Source: Duganella phyllosphaerae (lineage in GTDB: Bacteria; Pseudomonadota; Gammaproteobacteria; Burkholderiales; Burkholderiaceae_D). From it: a stretch of 64,000 bases of DNA. This document shows, piece after piece, positions 1 to 10,400 of this stretch. Where the stretch lies: contig NZ_LROM01000106.1 of NCBI RefSeq assembly GCF_001758785.1, positions 32,032 through 96,031 of the forward strand. Reading direction: 5' to 3'. The notes under the pieces are model-generated. The model saw nothing but the letters and a program-made list of their open reading frames with translations, ran no database searches and was not told the origin of the DNA. Both the position numbers and the translations under genes were made by a program. Each line of letters begins with the position of its first letter. Positions within the stretch are counted from its first letter, which is position 1.

Positions 1-7
1 CTTCATG

Positions 8-2617
8 TCACACCGCGCCGTCTTGCATCGACCGCAATTGCGACTCCAGCTGCTTCGCTTCGGTGATGTTGATGAAGGTGACCACCACGCCGTCGATCAC
101 ATTGTCCACCGTCCGGTAAGGCATGATGCGCACCGTGTACCAGCCGCCGCTGCGGGTGGGCACGTGCTTCTCGCATACCACCAGCGTACGCAGCACGCAG
201 TCGGCATCCGCCTCGAGCTCCGGGTAATCGAGGTCGTTGGCGATGTCGCTGAGCGGGCGCTGGACATCGGTGGCAATGAGCTTGTAAATGCGTGTAGCCT
301 GGTCGGTGAAGCGGCGAATGCGCAGCGCACTGTCGAGGAAGATGGTGGCGATATCGGTGCTGTTAAGCAGATTTTTCATGTCGCCATTGATCAGCGACAG
401 GTCGTCCACCTTCGATTGCAGCTCGGCGTTGACGGTGTACAGCTCCTCGTTGAGCGACTGCATTTCCTCCTTGGAGGTGGTCAGCTCCTCGTTGGTCGAT
501 TGCAGCTCTTCGTTGGTCGATTGCAGTTCTTCGTTGGCCGACTTGAGCTCTTCGCGCGAGGCCTGCATCTCGTCGCGCACGGCCTGGATTTCCAGTCGCG
601 CCTGTGCCAGTTGCTGTTCCAGCTCCTGTACCAGCGGCGGCGATGCGCGCGCGCGCCGCTTCTGCGGCGGCAGTGCATGACTGGCAAAGGTGACCATAAT
701 CGTGCCGGCCAATGGGCCAGAATGCGGCATTGCCTCCGCAGTGAGATCGAGCGCGTTTTCCGGCCGTCCGCCTGCGTCATGCTGGACCAGGCCACGGACT
801 TCGACCATCTGGTCGGACTGGGCAGCGTTTTGCAGCAGTGCTGCCAGTTCGTGGCGCAAGCCGTCCCGTGCCATGGCGTGAATATTCCAGTTGGCCTTGC
901 CGGCAGCCGGCTCGAGGAAGGCGCCGGTGCGGCCATGGATATAGAGAATGTCGCCGTGCGCGTTGAGCAGCACTGCCGCCGGCGAGTGCTTGCGCAATAG
1001 CAGTTGCTCAACCTGGGTTTGCAGGTTTTCTTTCATGGAAGCGTGACCAATCTGGTGTATGGGGGGCAACGCCACATTGGCGACCCGTGTGGGAAAGTAG
1101 CTGGTCACGCGCCCGGGGTCGGCATCGAGCCGCCGGTAGACGCGGCTGGTGCCGGCCAGCGGCGCAAACAGTTCATGAAAGCGCCCCGGCGTATCGGCGC
1201 TGCCCAATACCAGCAAGGCGTTGGGCCTGAGGGCGTAATGGAACAGTGGTATCAGCTGCGTCTGCAGGCGCGGCGTAAAATAAATCAGCAGGTTGCGGCA
1301 GCACAGGATATCGAGCTTGGTGAATGGTGGATCGGCGATCACGTTCTGGCGCGCGAAAATAATGGAGCCGCGCAGGTCCTTGCGGATGCGGTAACTGCCC
1401 TTGTCGGCCGGGGCGAAGTAACGACGCAGACGTTCCGCCGAGATATCCCCGGCAATGGCATGACCAAACAGCCCCTGGCGGGCGCGATCGATGGCGTCGC
1501 CATCGAGGTCGGTGGCAAAGATCTGCAGCGTGAAGCGCGCGGTCGGCCGCAGGCGTTCGAGCACTTCGTCGAACACGATCGCCAGCGAGTAGGCTTCCTC
1601 TCCGGTGGAACAGGCGGGCACCCAGGCCTTGAACGCGGCCCCTTCCGGGTGCTGCTCCAGCAGGCGCGGTAGCGCGTATTCGCCAAGGTAATCCCACACC
1701 GGCGCATCGCGGAAAAAGCTGGTCACGCCGATCAGCAATTCCTTGAACAGCAGTTCCACTTCAATCGGGTTGTCCGCCATCCAGCGCACGTAGTCGGGCA
1801 AGGTGGCGCACTGGCGCAGCTTCATGCGCCGGTCGATGCGGCGCATCACGGTACTGAGCTTGTAGTCGGCGAAGTTGGCGCCGGTTTGCTGGAGCAGCAA
1901 CTGGAACATTTGCTGCAAGGCCGCGCGCTGGTCGCTGGCCTGCACCGGCAACGCGCCGGCGCCGAGATCACCCCTGCGACGACGCCAGTCGGCCACCTGT
2001 GCCGCCATCTCGCCCGGCAGCGCGACGATATCGACCGCCTGCGCCGCGATCGCACTGGCCGGCATGGGATCGTAGCGCGCCGAAGACGGCAACTGCGCCA
2101 TGGTCAGGCCACCCGCATCGCGCAATGCCGCCAGACCGATGGTGCCGTCGGCGCCTGTGCCGGACAAGGCAATACCCACGGCCGACTCCCCTGCGTAACT
2201 GGCCAGGGCACGAAAAAAACTGTCGATCGGATGGCGGCCGGCAGCAGGGCCGTCGGGTGGTTGCACGGTAAAACAGTGACCGTCGAAGCCGCAGCCGCCA
2301 CCGGCCGGCGCTACGTACACGCGGTCCGTTTCCACCGGCATGCCATGGACCAGCTCCGTCACCGGCATGCCGGTGACGCGTTGCAGCAGTTGCGGCAGGA
2401 TGGACGGCAACGCCGGCGCATGGTGCTGTACAACGACGTAAGCGAACCCGCTGGCAGGCGGCACGCTGGCGAGGAATTCGCAGATCGGATCGAAGCCGCC
2501 GGCCGAGGCGCCGATGCCAACTACTGGCACACCGGCAGCATGAACCCGCGCAGGCAGGGGCCCGTCCACGCGGCCTGGCGCAGCCTGGGCGTCGGGGACA
2601 TCACTGGATGGCGTCAT
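8..2617 (-). CDS. CheB-CheR hybrid chemotaxis-type methylesterase/methyltransferase with C-terminal PAS
   Basis: An 869-aa fusion. The N-terminal CheB methylesterase domain (about 30-215) has the catalytic Ser in GASAGG (S38), a His in VVVQHH (H65/66) and the Asp in SGTGADGT (D157). A CheR-like SAM methyltransferase domain follows (about 230-490), with TSFFRD, CSTGEEAYS and CRNLLIYF motifs. Next is a long coiled coil (about 645-735) built from near-identical NEELQSTNEEL heptads, then one PAS domain (about 740-855). No receiver domain is seen before CheB, and no kinase follows the PAS, so the protein probably works with a separate kinase or response regulator. The stop TGA is followed after one base by ATG AAG (6..1, leftward), which looks like the start of a co-transcribed gene cut by the window edge. 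The methyl-accepting substrate cannot be told from sequence. Confidence 0.9.
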   Translation of the reverse strand: MTPSSDVPDAQAAPGRVDGPLPARVHAAGVPVVGIGASAGGFDPICEFLASVPPASGFAYVVVQHHAPALPSILPQLLQRVTGMPVTELVHGMPVETDRVYVAPAGGGCGFDGHCFTVQPPDGPAAGRHPIDSFFRALASYAGESAVGIALSGTGADGTIGLAALRDAGGLTMAQLPSSARYDPMPASAIAAQAVDIVALPGEMAAQVADWRRRRGDLGAGALPVQASDQRAALQQMFQLLLQQTGANFADYKLSTVMRRIDRRMKLRQCATLPDYVRWMADNPIEVELLFKELLIGVTSFFRDAPVWDYLGEYALPRLLEQHPEGAAFKAWVPACSTGEEAYSLAIVFDEVLERLRPTARFTLQIFATDLDGDAIDRARQGLFGHAIAGDISAERLRRYFAPADKGSYRIRKDLRGSIIFARQNVIADPPFTKLDILCCRNLLIYFTPRLQTQLIPLFHYALRPNALLVLGSADTPGRFHELFAPLAGTSRVYRRLDADPGRVTSYFPTRVANVALPPIHQIGHASMKENLQTQVEQLLLRKHSPAAVLLNAHGDILYIHGRTGAFLEPAAGKANWNIHAMARDGLRHELAALLQNAAQSDQMVEVRGLVQHDAGGRPENALDLTAEAMPHSGPLAGTIMVTFASHALPPQKRRARASPPLVQELEQQLAQARLEIQAVRDEMQASREELKSANEELQSTNEELQSTNEELTTSKEEMQSLNEELYTVNAELQSKVDDLSLINGDMKNLLNSTDIATIFLDSALRIRRFTDQATRIYKLIATDVQRPLSDIANDLDYPELEADADCVLRTLVVCEKHVPTRSGGWYTVRIMPYRTVDNVIDGVVVTFINITEAKQLESQLRSMQDGAV

Positions 2618-2670
2618 GTTGAAATCCGGAAGCGGTGTCGATGTGGCGAAAAAGCATATCTTGCAATAAG

Positions 2671-2676
2671 ATTATA
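2671..2676 (-). promoter_or_regulatory. Candidate -10 box for the CheB-CheR gene
   Basis: On the minus strand a perfect TATAAT lies 54 bases upstream of the CheB-CheR start codon, in the 142-bp gap after the efflux operon. The expected -35 position (about 2694-2699) reads CGCGAA, which is a poor match, so the promoter may need an activator or may be spurious. Confidence 0.35.
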
Positions 2677-2759
2677 GCAAAGCGTCTTCGCGTTTCGCGC
2701 ATCGCGCTCCATCTTCCCCCCCACCCGCACCATTACACGGTCGTGCCGCTATCAGATTG

Positions 2760-4196
2760 CTATTGAGCAGCCACGTGCCACCCGCCGCCCAGTGACTGGA
2801 TCAGCGCCACCGCCGTGGTCTGGCGGTCGCCCTGGGCCTGTATCAGCGACCGGCGCGCGTTGAGCGCGGTGCTCTGCGCTGTCACCACCTCGGTATAGTT
2901 AACCTGGCCGGCGCGGTAGCGGTTGAGCATTTGCGCCTCCACCTGGTCGGCCGCTTCCGACGCGGCGCGGCGCAGTTCGAGCTGCTGCGCCAGCGCGCGC
3001 GTGGCCGAGAGCTGGTTTTCCACGTCAGCAAACGCGGTCAGCACAGTCTGGCGGTAGCTGGCGATGGCGGCATCGCGCGAGGCTTCGGCGCCAGCCACGC
3101 GCGCCTTGATGGCGCCGGCGTCGAACAGCGTCTGCGCCGCCGACAGGCCCAGCGACCACAGGCTGTTCGAGGCGTTGAACAAGCCGCCGGTGGCGCTGGA
3201 ACCAAAGCCGTACGAGCCGCTCAGGGTCAGGCTCGGAAAGTAGGCGGCGCGCGCAATGCCGATCTGCGCGTTGGCCACGGCCACGCGGCGCTCGGCAGCG
3301 GCGATGTCGGGCCGGCGCTGCAGCAGGGTCGAGGGCACACCGGTCGGCACATCGGGCACCACCACGGCCCACTTGGCGGGTGCAATGGCAAAGTCGCTGG
3401 CGGCCTTGCCCAGCAGGACGGCGATCGCGTGTTCGAGCACCGCGCGCTGGCGCACCAGCGTGACCTGGTCGATGCGGGCATTGGCCAGCTGGGTTTGCGC
3501 CTGCAACAGGTCCGATTTGGCGGTGACGCCCGCATCGAAACGGTTCTGGGTAATTTGCAGTACCCGCTCGTAGCCCTCGGTGGTGGCGTCGAGCAGTTCC
3601 TTCTGGGCGTCGGTCATGCGCAGCGACAGGTAGTTGGTGGCCAGCTCGCCTTGCGCGGCGAGGCGCGCAGCGGCCAGGTCGGCGGCACTGCCTTGCAGGC
3701 TGGCTTCGGCGCTGTTGGCGCCCGCGCGCAGCTTACCCCACACGTCCGGCTCCCAGCTGGCGCCGATGCTGGTGCGGTAGGCATTGGCGGTGCGGGTGTC
3801 GCCGCCGCCACCGGAACGGTTGGCGCTGGCGGAGAGGTCCACCACCGGGAACAGCGCCGCGCGCTGCTCGGCCACCAGCGCCCGCGCCTGGGCGTAGTTG
3901 GCGGCGGCCACCGCCACGTTCTGGTTGGTCACTTCCACGCTGGCGGCCATCTGGTTCAGTTGCTCGTCGCCGAACAGCTGCCACCACGGGCCGCGTTCGA
4001 GCATGTCGGCCGGCGCGGCCTCGGTCCAGCCGGCAGCCACTTTCTCGGCGGCCGGCGCGGTTTCCTTGAAAGCGGCGGGGCTCGGGGTGGCCGGCAGCTG
4101 GTAGGCGGGACCGACCGCGCAGCCGCTTGCCAGCAGCGCCGACATCAGGGCCAGGACGATGATCGAAGGACGGAACGTGAATGCGTGTGTGCTCAT
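2760..4196 (-). CDS. Outer-membrane efflux lipoprotein, NodT/OprM family
   Basis: A 478-aa outer-membrane factor that should form the TolC-like exit duct for the RND pump encoded just upstream. The N-terminus has a hydrophobic signal segment ending in a lipobox (LLASGC, Cys about 24) followed by AVGP, typical of NodT-family lipoproteins. Two TolC-type (OEP) repeats follow, with the usual motifs GPWWQLFGDEQLNQM, ASWEPDVWGKLR, VPSTLLQRRPDIAAAER and SLGLSAAQTLFDAG. An upstream in-frame extension of 90 codons exists but has no signal sequence. The ATG at 4196 is chosen because it overlaps the mdtC stop by 4 nt (ATGA), the sign of translational coupling. It is the last gene of the operon. Confidence 0.93.
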   Translation of the reverse strand: MSTHAFTFRPSIIVLALMSALLASGCAVGPAYQLPATPSPAAFKETAPAAEKVAAGWTEAAPADMLERGPWWQLFGDEQLNQMAASVEVTNQNVAVAAANYAQARALVAEQRAALFPVVDLSASANRSGGGGDTRTANAYRTSIGASWEPDVWGKLRAGANSAEASLQGSAADLAAARLAAQGELATNYLSLRMTDAQKELLDATTEGYERVLQITQNRFDAGVTAKSDLLQAQTQLANARIDQVTLVRQRAVLEHAIAVLLGKAASDFAIAPAKWAVVVPDVPTGVPSTLLQRRPDIAAAERRVAVANAQIGIARAAYFPSLTLSGSYGFGSSATGGLFNASNSLWSLGLSAAQTLFDAGAIKARVAGAEASRDAAIASYRQTVLTAFADVENQLSATRALAQQLELRRAASEAADQVEAQMLNRYRAGQVNYTEVVTAQSTALNARRSLIQAQGDRQTTAVALIQSLGGGWHVAAQ

Positions 4197-7100
4197 GGTG
4201 TGGTCGGCGCCGCAGTTGCCTGCTCGCCGTGGATTCTGCTCAGTTGTTGTTCGGACGGGCTGCGGCGACGCAGCTTGTCCATCAGGATGTAGACCACCGG
4301 CGTGGTGAACAGGGTCAGCAGCTGGCTGGCGATCAGGCCGCCGACGATGGTCACGCCCAGCGGGCGGCGCAGCTCGGAGCCTTCGCCAAAGCCGATCGCC
4401 AGCGGCAACGCGCCCAGCGCGGCAGCCACGGTAGTCATCAGGATCGGCCGGAAGCGCAGCAAACATGCCTCGCGCACGGCTTCCAAAGGCGACAGTCCGC
4501 GCGAGCGTTCGGCCTCCAGCGCGAAGTCGATGATCAAAATGGCGTTCTTCTTGACGATGCCGATCAAAAGGAAGATCCCGATCAGGGCGATGGTCGAGAA
4601 CTCCATCTTGAACAGCAGCAGCGCCAGCACCGCGCCCACGCCTGCCGACGGCAAGGTGGTGAGCACGGTCACCGGGTGCACCAGGCTTTCGTACAGGATG
4701 CCCAGCACGATGTAGATCACCACGATGGCGGCCAGGATCAGCAGCGGCAGCGCCTTGTTGCTGTCCTGGGCGCTCTTGGCCGAACCCTGGAAGCTGCCAC
4801 GCACATTGTTGGGCAGGCCGATCGCCGCTTCGGCGGCGGCAATCTGCACGGTCGCATCGGACAGGCTCACGCCCTCCACCAGGTTGAAGGCGATGGTGGT
4901 GGCCAGTTCGCCGTCCTGGTGGTTGATCGAAGTGGCAGTGGAGCTCTCGGCAAACTTCGCCACCGACGACAGCGGCACCATGGTGGTGGCCGAGGTGCTC
5001 AGCGCCGAACCGGAAGAGGCGTCGCGCACCGCCGGCGCCGAGACATTGGCCGCCAGGCCGGTGCTGCTGGCCGTGGTGGTGGTGGCGCCGCTGGCGGAAG
5101 TGGTCGTGGTGGTGGCAGTGGGCGCGCCGCTCGGGTTGGACGCCGTGGGCGACGGCAGCCCTTTCGACGGTACATACACGTCCTTGAGCGCCTCGGGACT
5201 GCGGCTGTACTCGCGCGCCACCTCCATGATCACGTGGTACTGGTTGACCTCATCGTAGATGGTCGCCACCTGGCGCTGGCCGAAGCTGTTGTACAGCGCA
5301 TTGTCGATATCCTTCGACGTGATCCCCAGCCGCGAGGCGCTGTCCTTGTCCACCGTGACATAGGTTTCCACGCCATTTTCGGCCTGGTCGCTGTCGACGT
5401 CGATCATGCCCGGCTGGGTTTTCATGGCCTCGGCCAGGCGCGTGGCCCACTTTTTCAGGTCGGCCTGGTTGTCGCTCTTGAGCGTGTACTGGTAGTTGGC
5501 GTTGGCGGAACGCCCGCCCGAGCGCAAGTCCTGCACGGGACTCAAGAACAGGGTCACGCCGGTCACCTTGGCCAGCTTGGGCCGCAGGCGCGCCAGCACG
5601 GCGTTGCCGGCCACGGTGCGCTCGTTGGCGGGCTTCAGGTTGATGAACATGAAGCCGCCGCCGGCGCGCCGACCACCGGTGAAGCCCACTACCGTGGCCA
5701 CGTCCGGATCGTCCTTGATGATATTGACCAGCTGGCGCAGCTTGCCTTGCATGGCCTGGAACGAGATGCTCTGGTCGGCGCGGATGCCGCCGTTGATCTG
5801 GCCGGTGTCCTGCTGCGGGAAGCCGCCCTTGGGGATGGCCGCAAACAGGTAGAAGTTCAGGCCCACCACGAACAGCAATCCCAGCATCACCAGCCACACG
5901 CTGTGCAAGGCCCAGTCCAGGCCATGCTCGTAGCCCTTCAGGATGCGGTCGAAACCGCGCTCGAACACGCGCGCCAAACGGCCCGGCTTGACCGTGTGCT
6001 GGTCGGCCTTGAGCAGCCAAGCGCACATCATCGGTGTGGTGGTGAGCGAGACGACAAGGGAGATCATCACCGCCGCCGACAGGGTCACGGCAAACTCCTT
6101 GAACAGCGCGCCGAACTGCCCCCCCATGAACAGCAGCGGAATGAACACCGCAATCAGCGACAGGCTGATGGACAGCACGGTAAAACCCACTTCGCGCGCA
6201 CCGAGCAGCGCTGCCGTCATGCGGTCCATGCCGGCCTCGATGTGGCGGGTGGTATTTTCCAGCACCACGATGGCGTCATCGACCACGAAGCCGGTGGCCA
6301 CCGTCAACGCCATCAGCGACAGGTTATTGAGTGAAAAGCCCAGCAAATACATCACGCCGAAAGTGCCCAGCAGCGAGACGATGGTGGCCACTGCCGGAAT
6401 GATGGTGGCGCGCAGGTTGCGCAGGAAGGCGCTTACCACCAGCACCACCAGCAGGATCGAGATGATCAGCGTGATCTCGATCTCGTGCAGCGAGGACCGG
6501 ATCGAGTTGGTGCTGTCGCTGGCAACCGACACCGTCACGTCGGGCGGCAACTGCGCCTGCAAGGCCGGCAGCTGGGCGCGCACGCTGTCCACGGTCTCGA
6601 TGACGTTGGCGCCGGCCTGGGGGCGCAGCAGCACAATGATGGCCGGCTGGCCGTTGAACAGGCCCAGGTTGTTCTGGTCTTCCACGCCGTCAACCACTTC
6701 GGCCACGTCCTGCAGGCGGATGGCGGTGCCGTCGCGCCAGCCCACCACCAGGTTGCGGTAGTTGGCGGCGCTGCGGCCACCCTCGCCGTTCACCGATTCG
6801 GTATAGATTTGCAGGCGGCGGCCGTCGCCCTGGATGGCGCCGCGCGGGCGGTTGGCGTTGGTGGCCTGGATGGCGGCGCGCACGTCCTCCATCGACAGGC
6901 CCATCTTGTTGAGCGTGTATGGATTGAGTTCCACCCGCACCGCCGGCAGCGAACCGCCGCCCAGTTCCACGTCGCCGATGCCTTCCACCTGCGACAGGCG
7001 CTGCACCACCACGTTGGACACCGCATCGTAGATCTGGCCCGGCGTGCGGGTCTTGGACGTCAGCGCCAGGATCATCACCGGCGAGCCGGAAGTATTGGCC

Positions 7101-7492
7101 TTGCGGTACGTGGGATTGCTGCGCAGCGTGGCCGGCAGATCGACCCGGCTGGCGTTGATCGCCGCCTGCACCTCGCGCGCCACCGAATCGACGTTGCGAT
7201 TGAGGTCGAATTGCAGCGTGACGTTGGTACTGCCGGTGCTCGAATTCGAAGTCATTTCGTTGACCCCGGCGATCACGCCGAGGTGCCGCTCGAGCGGCGT
7301 GGCCACGCTCGACGCCATGGTCGAAGGACTGGCGCCGGGCAGGCTGGCAGAGACCGAGATCACCGGGAAGTCCACCTGCGGCAGCGGCGCCACCGGCAGC
7401 ACGAAGAACGCCCCGATACCGGCCAGCGCCAGGCCGATCGTCAGCAGGACGGTGGCGATCGGCCGCTTGACGAACGGTGACGAAAGGTTCAC
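4193..7492 (-). CDS. mdtC: RND multidrug efflux permease, MdtC-like subunit
   Basis: A 1099-aa inner-membrane proton/drug antiporter. It begins with the MdtC-type segment VAPLPQVDFPVI and has SASLPGASP and the TM4 proton-relay motif ATGFVVDDAIVVLEN. By analogy with E. coli MdtB2C it should form a heterotrimer with the neighbouring MdtB-like permease. Its start overlaps the mdtB stop by 4 nt. It is about 70 residues longer than E. coli MdtC: roughly 60 Thr/Ser/Ala-rich residues are inserted between VYVPSKG and MVPLSS (DNA about 4982-5160), in the second periplasmic porter loop. Family assignment is firm. The substrate range (E. coli homologues export novobiocin and bile salts) is not shown by the sequence. 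Confidence 0.93.
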   Translation of the reverse strand: MNLSSPFVKRPIATVLLTIGLALAGIGAFFVLPVAPLPQVDFPVISVSASLPGASPSTMASSVATPLERHLGVIAGVNEMTSNSSTGSTNVTLQFDLNRNVDSVAREVQAAINASRVDLPATLRSNPTYRKANTSGSPVMILALTSKTRTPGQIYDAVSNVVVQRLSQVEGIGDVELGGGSLPAVRVELNPYTLNKMGLSMEDVRAAIQATNANRPRGAIQGDGRRLQIYTESVNGEGGRSAANYRNLVVGWRDGTAIRLQDVAEVVDGVEDQNNLGLFNGQPAIIVLLRPQAGANVIETVDSVRAQLPALQAQLPPDVTVSVASDSTNSIRSSLHEIEITLIISILLVVLVVSAFLRNLRATIIPAVATIVSLLGTFGVMYLLGFSLNNLSLMALTVATGFVVDDAIVVLENTTRHIEAGMDRMTAALLGAREVGFTVLSISLSLIAVFIPLLFMGGQFGALFKEFAVTLSAAVMISLVVSLTTTPMMCAWLLKADQHTVKPGRLARVFERGFDRILKGYEHGLDWALHSVWLVMLGLLFVVGLNFYLFAAIPKGGFPQQDTGQINGGIRADQSISFQAMQGKLRQLVNIIKDDPDVATVVGFTGGRRAGGGFMFINLKPANERTVAGNAVLARLRPKLAKVTGVTLFLSPVQDLRSGGRSANANYQYTLKSDNQADLKKWATRLAEAMKTQPGMIDVDSDQAENGVETYVTVDKDSASRLGITSKDIDNALYNSFGQRQVATIYDEVNQYHVIMEVAREYSRSPEALKDVYVPSKGLPSPTASNPSGAPTATTTTTSASGATTTTASSTGLAANVSAPAVRDASSGSALSTSATTMVPLSSVAKFAESSTATSINHQDGELATTIAFNLVEGVSLSDATVQIAAAEAAIGLPNNVRGSFQGSAKSAQDSNKALPLLILAAIVVIYIVLGILYESLVHPVTVLTTLPSAGVGAVLALLLFKMEFSTIALIGIFLLIGIVKKNAILIIDFALEAERSRGLSPLEAVREACLLRFRPILMTTVAAALGALPLAIGFGEGSELRRPLGVTIVGGLIASQLLTLFTTPVVYILMDKLRRRSPSEQQLSRIHGEQATAAPTTP

Positions 7493-10400
7493 AGCGCACC
7501 GCCTTCGACCGGGTACGACTCTTCCTGCTTGCGCCCCGCCTGGCCGCCGGAGCGCCCGCCGCCGAAACGGCGTCCCAGGCTGTCGAAGGCCAGATAGATC
7601 ACCGGCGTGGTAAACAGCGTGAGCATCTGGCTGACGATCAGGCCGCCGAAGATGGCCAGGCCCAGTGGCCGGCGCAGTTCGGCGCCCTCCCCCCAGCCCA
7701 GCATCAGCGGCACGGCCGCGAACAGCGCCGCCAGCGTGGTCATGATGATGGGACGGAAGCGCAGCAGCGCAGCCTGGTGGATGGCGTCACGCGGCGACTT
7801 GCCGCCTTCGCGCTCCGCCTCGATGGCAAAGTCGATCATCATGATGGCGTTCTTCTTGACGATGCCGATCAGGAGGATGATGCCGATAATGCCGATCACG
7901 CCCAGGTCCTGGCCGGTGATCATCAGCGCCAGCAGCGCCCCCACGCCGGCCGACGGCAAGGTGGACAGAATCGTCAGCGGGTGGACATAGCTCTCGTACA
8001 GCACGCCGAGCACGATGTACACGCACACCACTGCGGCCAAAATCAGCCACAGCTGGTTGGACAGCGAATTCTGGTACGCGCCCGAGGCGCCAAGGAAGGT
8101 CAGGGTCACCGATGGCGGGAACTTGATGTCGGCGGCGGCCTGGCGGATCGCGTCCACTGCGGTGCCGAGCGAGACGCCGCTGGCGGTGTCGAAACCGAGC
8201 GTGGTGGCCGGGTACTGCGCCACGTGGGTGACCTGCAACGGCGCCGGACGCTCGCTGATGGTGGCCACCGCCGACAGCGGCGTGGCCTTGCCCGAGCCGG
8301 TGCGAAGCTGCAGGTTGATCAGGTCCTGCGGCGACGTGATGGAATCGTTCTTCGCTTCGAGGATCACCCGGTACTGGTTGGTCTCGGTGAAGATGGTGGA
8401 GACGATGCGCTGGCCGAACGCGCTGTAGAGCGCATCGTCGATCGAGGCGGCAGTGACCGACAGGCGCGACGCGGTGTCGCGGTCAATCGAAATGTAGGCC
8501 GCGTTGGCGCTGGCGCCCACGTCGGACACCACGTTGCGCAGCTCTTTCCTGGTGCGCATCTGCTCGGCGAGCTTGGTGGCCCACTCGTTGACGGTGGCGT
8601 TGTCGGCGCCCTCGACCGAGACGCGGAACTGGGTCGGTCCCGATTCTGCATCGATGGTCAAGTCCTGCGTCGGTTGCAGGTACAGCGTCAAGCCCGGAAT
8701 CTGCGCCACGCGGTTGCGCAGGCGGTCCATGATGTCCTGCGGCTTGCCGCTGCGGTCGTGCTTCAGGTTGATCAGCATGCTGCCGGTATGGAGCATGCTG
8801 TTGTTGGCGGCGTCCACGCCCACCACGGAGCTCAGCGTTTCCACGGCCGGATCGTCGAGGATGACGCGCGCGGCCTGCTGCTGCAGGTCGGCCATGCGCG
8901 CGTACGAGACGGCCTTGCCGGTTTCCAGGCGCGCCTGCAACTGGCCGGTGTCCTGGGTCGGGAACAGGCCCTTGGGAATGGCGATGTACAGCAGCACGGT
9001 CAGCAGCATGGTGCCCAGTGCGACCAGCAGCGTCAGGCCGCTGCGCGCGATCACCCAGGTCAGCGAGCGGTCGTAATGACCGACCACCCAGTCGAAGAAG
9101 TGCTGGAAGCGGATGGCGAAGCGGCTCGGCTTTTCCTCGCCATGGGCTTTGAGCCAGCGCGCCGACATCATCGGCACCAAGGTGAGCGACACCACCGCCG
9201 AAATCAGGATGGTGATCGCCAGCGCCATGGCAAACTCGCGGAACAGGCGGCCCACCACGTCGCCCATGAACAGCAGCGGAATCAGCACCGCAATGAGGGA
9301 GACGGTCAGCGAGATGATGGTAAAGCCGATCTGCTTGGCGCCGCGCAGCGCGGCCGGCATCGGCGCGTCGCCCTCCTCGATATAGCGGGCGATGTTTTCG
9401 ATCATGACGATGGCGTCATCGACGACGAAGCCGGTGGCAATCGTCAGCGCCATCAGCGACAGGTTGTTCAGGCTATAGCCGAGCAAATACATCACCCCGC
9501 AGGTGCCGATCAGCGAGATCGGTACCGACAGGCTGGCGATGATGGTGGCGCGGATACTGTGCAAAAAGGCGAAGATCACCAGCACCACCAGCACCACGGC
9601 CAGCAGCAGCTCCATGCCCACGTGCTTGACCGAGGCGCGGATGCCGGTGGTGCGGTCGCTCAGCACCTCGACCTTGATCGCGCCCGGCAGGCCCGCTTCC
9701 AGTTCCGGCAGGCGCGCCTTGATGGCGTCCACGGTGGCGATCACGTTGGCGCCCGGCTGGCGCTGGACGTTGAGGATGATGGCCTGCCTGATGTTGTTCT
9801 GCGAGCCGGCCCAGGCGCCCAGTTCCACGTTCTCGGCGCTGTCGACCACCTGCGCCACGTCGGACAGGCGCACCGGGGCGCCGTTCTTGTAGGTCAGGAC
9901 CAGGTCCTGGTAATTCTTGGCCGTGACCAGCTGGTCGTTGGCGTTGATGGTGTAGGCGCGGGTGGGACCGTCGAAACTGCCCTTGGCGCCGTTGGAGTTG
10001 GACGACGAGATCACCGTGCGCACGGTGTCCAGTCCCAGCCCGTAAGAGGCCAGCAGGTTGGTGTCGGCCTGGATGCGTACGGCCGGACGCTGGCCGCCCG
10101 ACAGAGTGACCAGGCCCACGCCGGAGACCTGCGAGATCTTCAATGCCAAGCGGGTGTTGACGATGTTCTGCACTTCCGTCAGCGGTATGGTGTCGGAGGT
10201 AATGGCCAGCGTGAGCACCGGCGCGTCGGCCGGGTTGACCTTGGCGTACACCGGTGGCGCCGGCAAATCGGTCGGCAGCAGCGAGCTGCCGGCATTGATC
10301 GCCGCCTGCACTTCCTGCTCGGCCACTTCCAGGGTCTGGCCCAGGCCGAACTGCAGGGTGATGATGGACACGCCGGCAGCGCTGGTGGAACTCATGCGCT

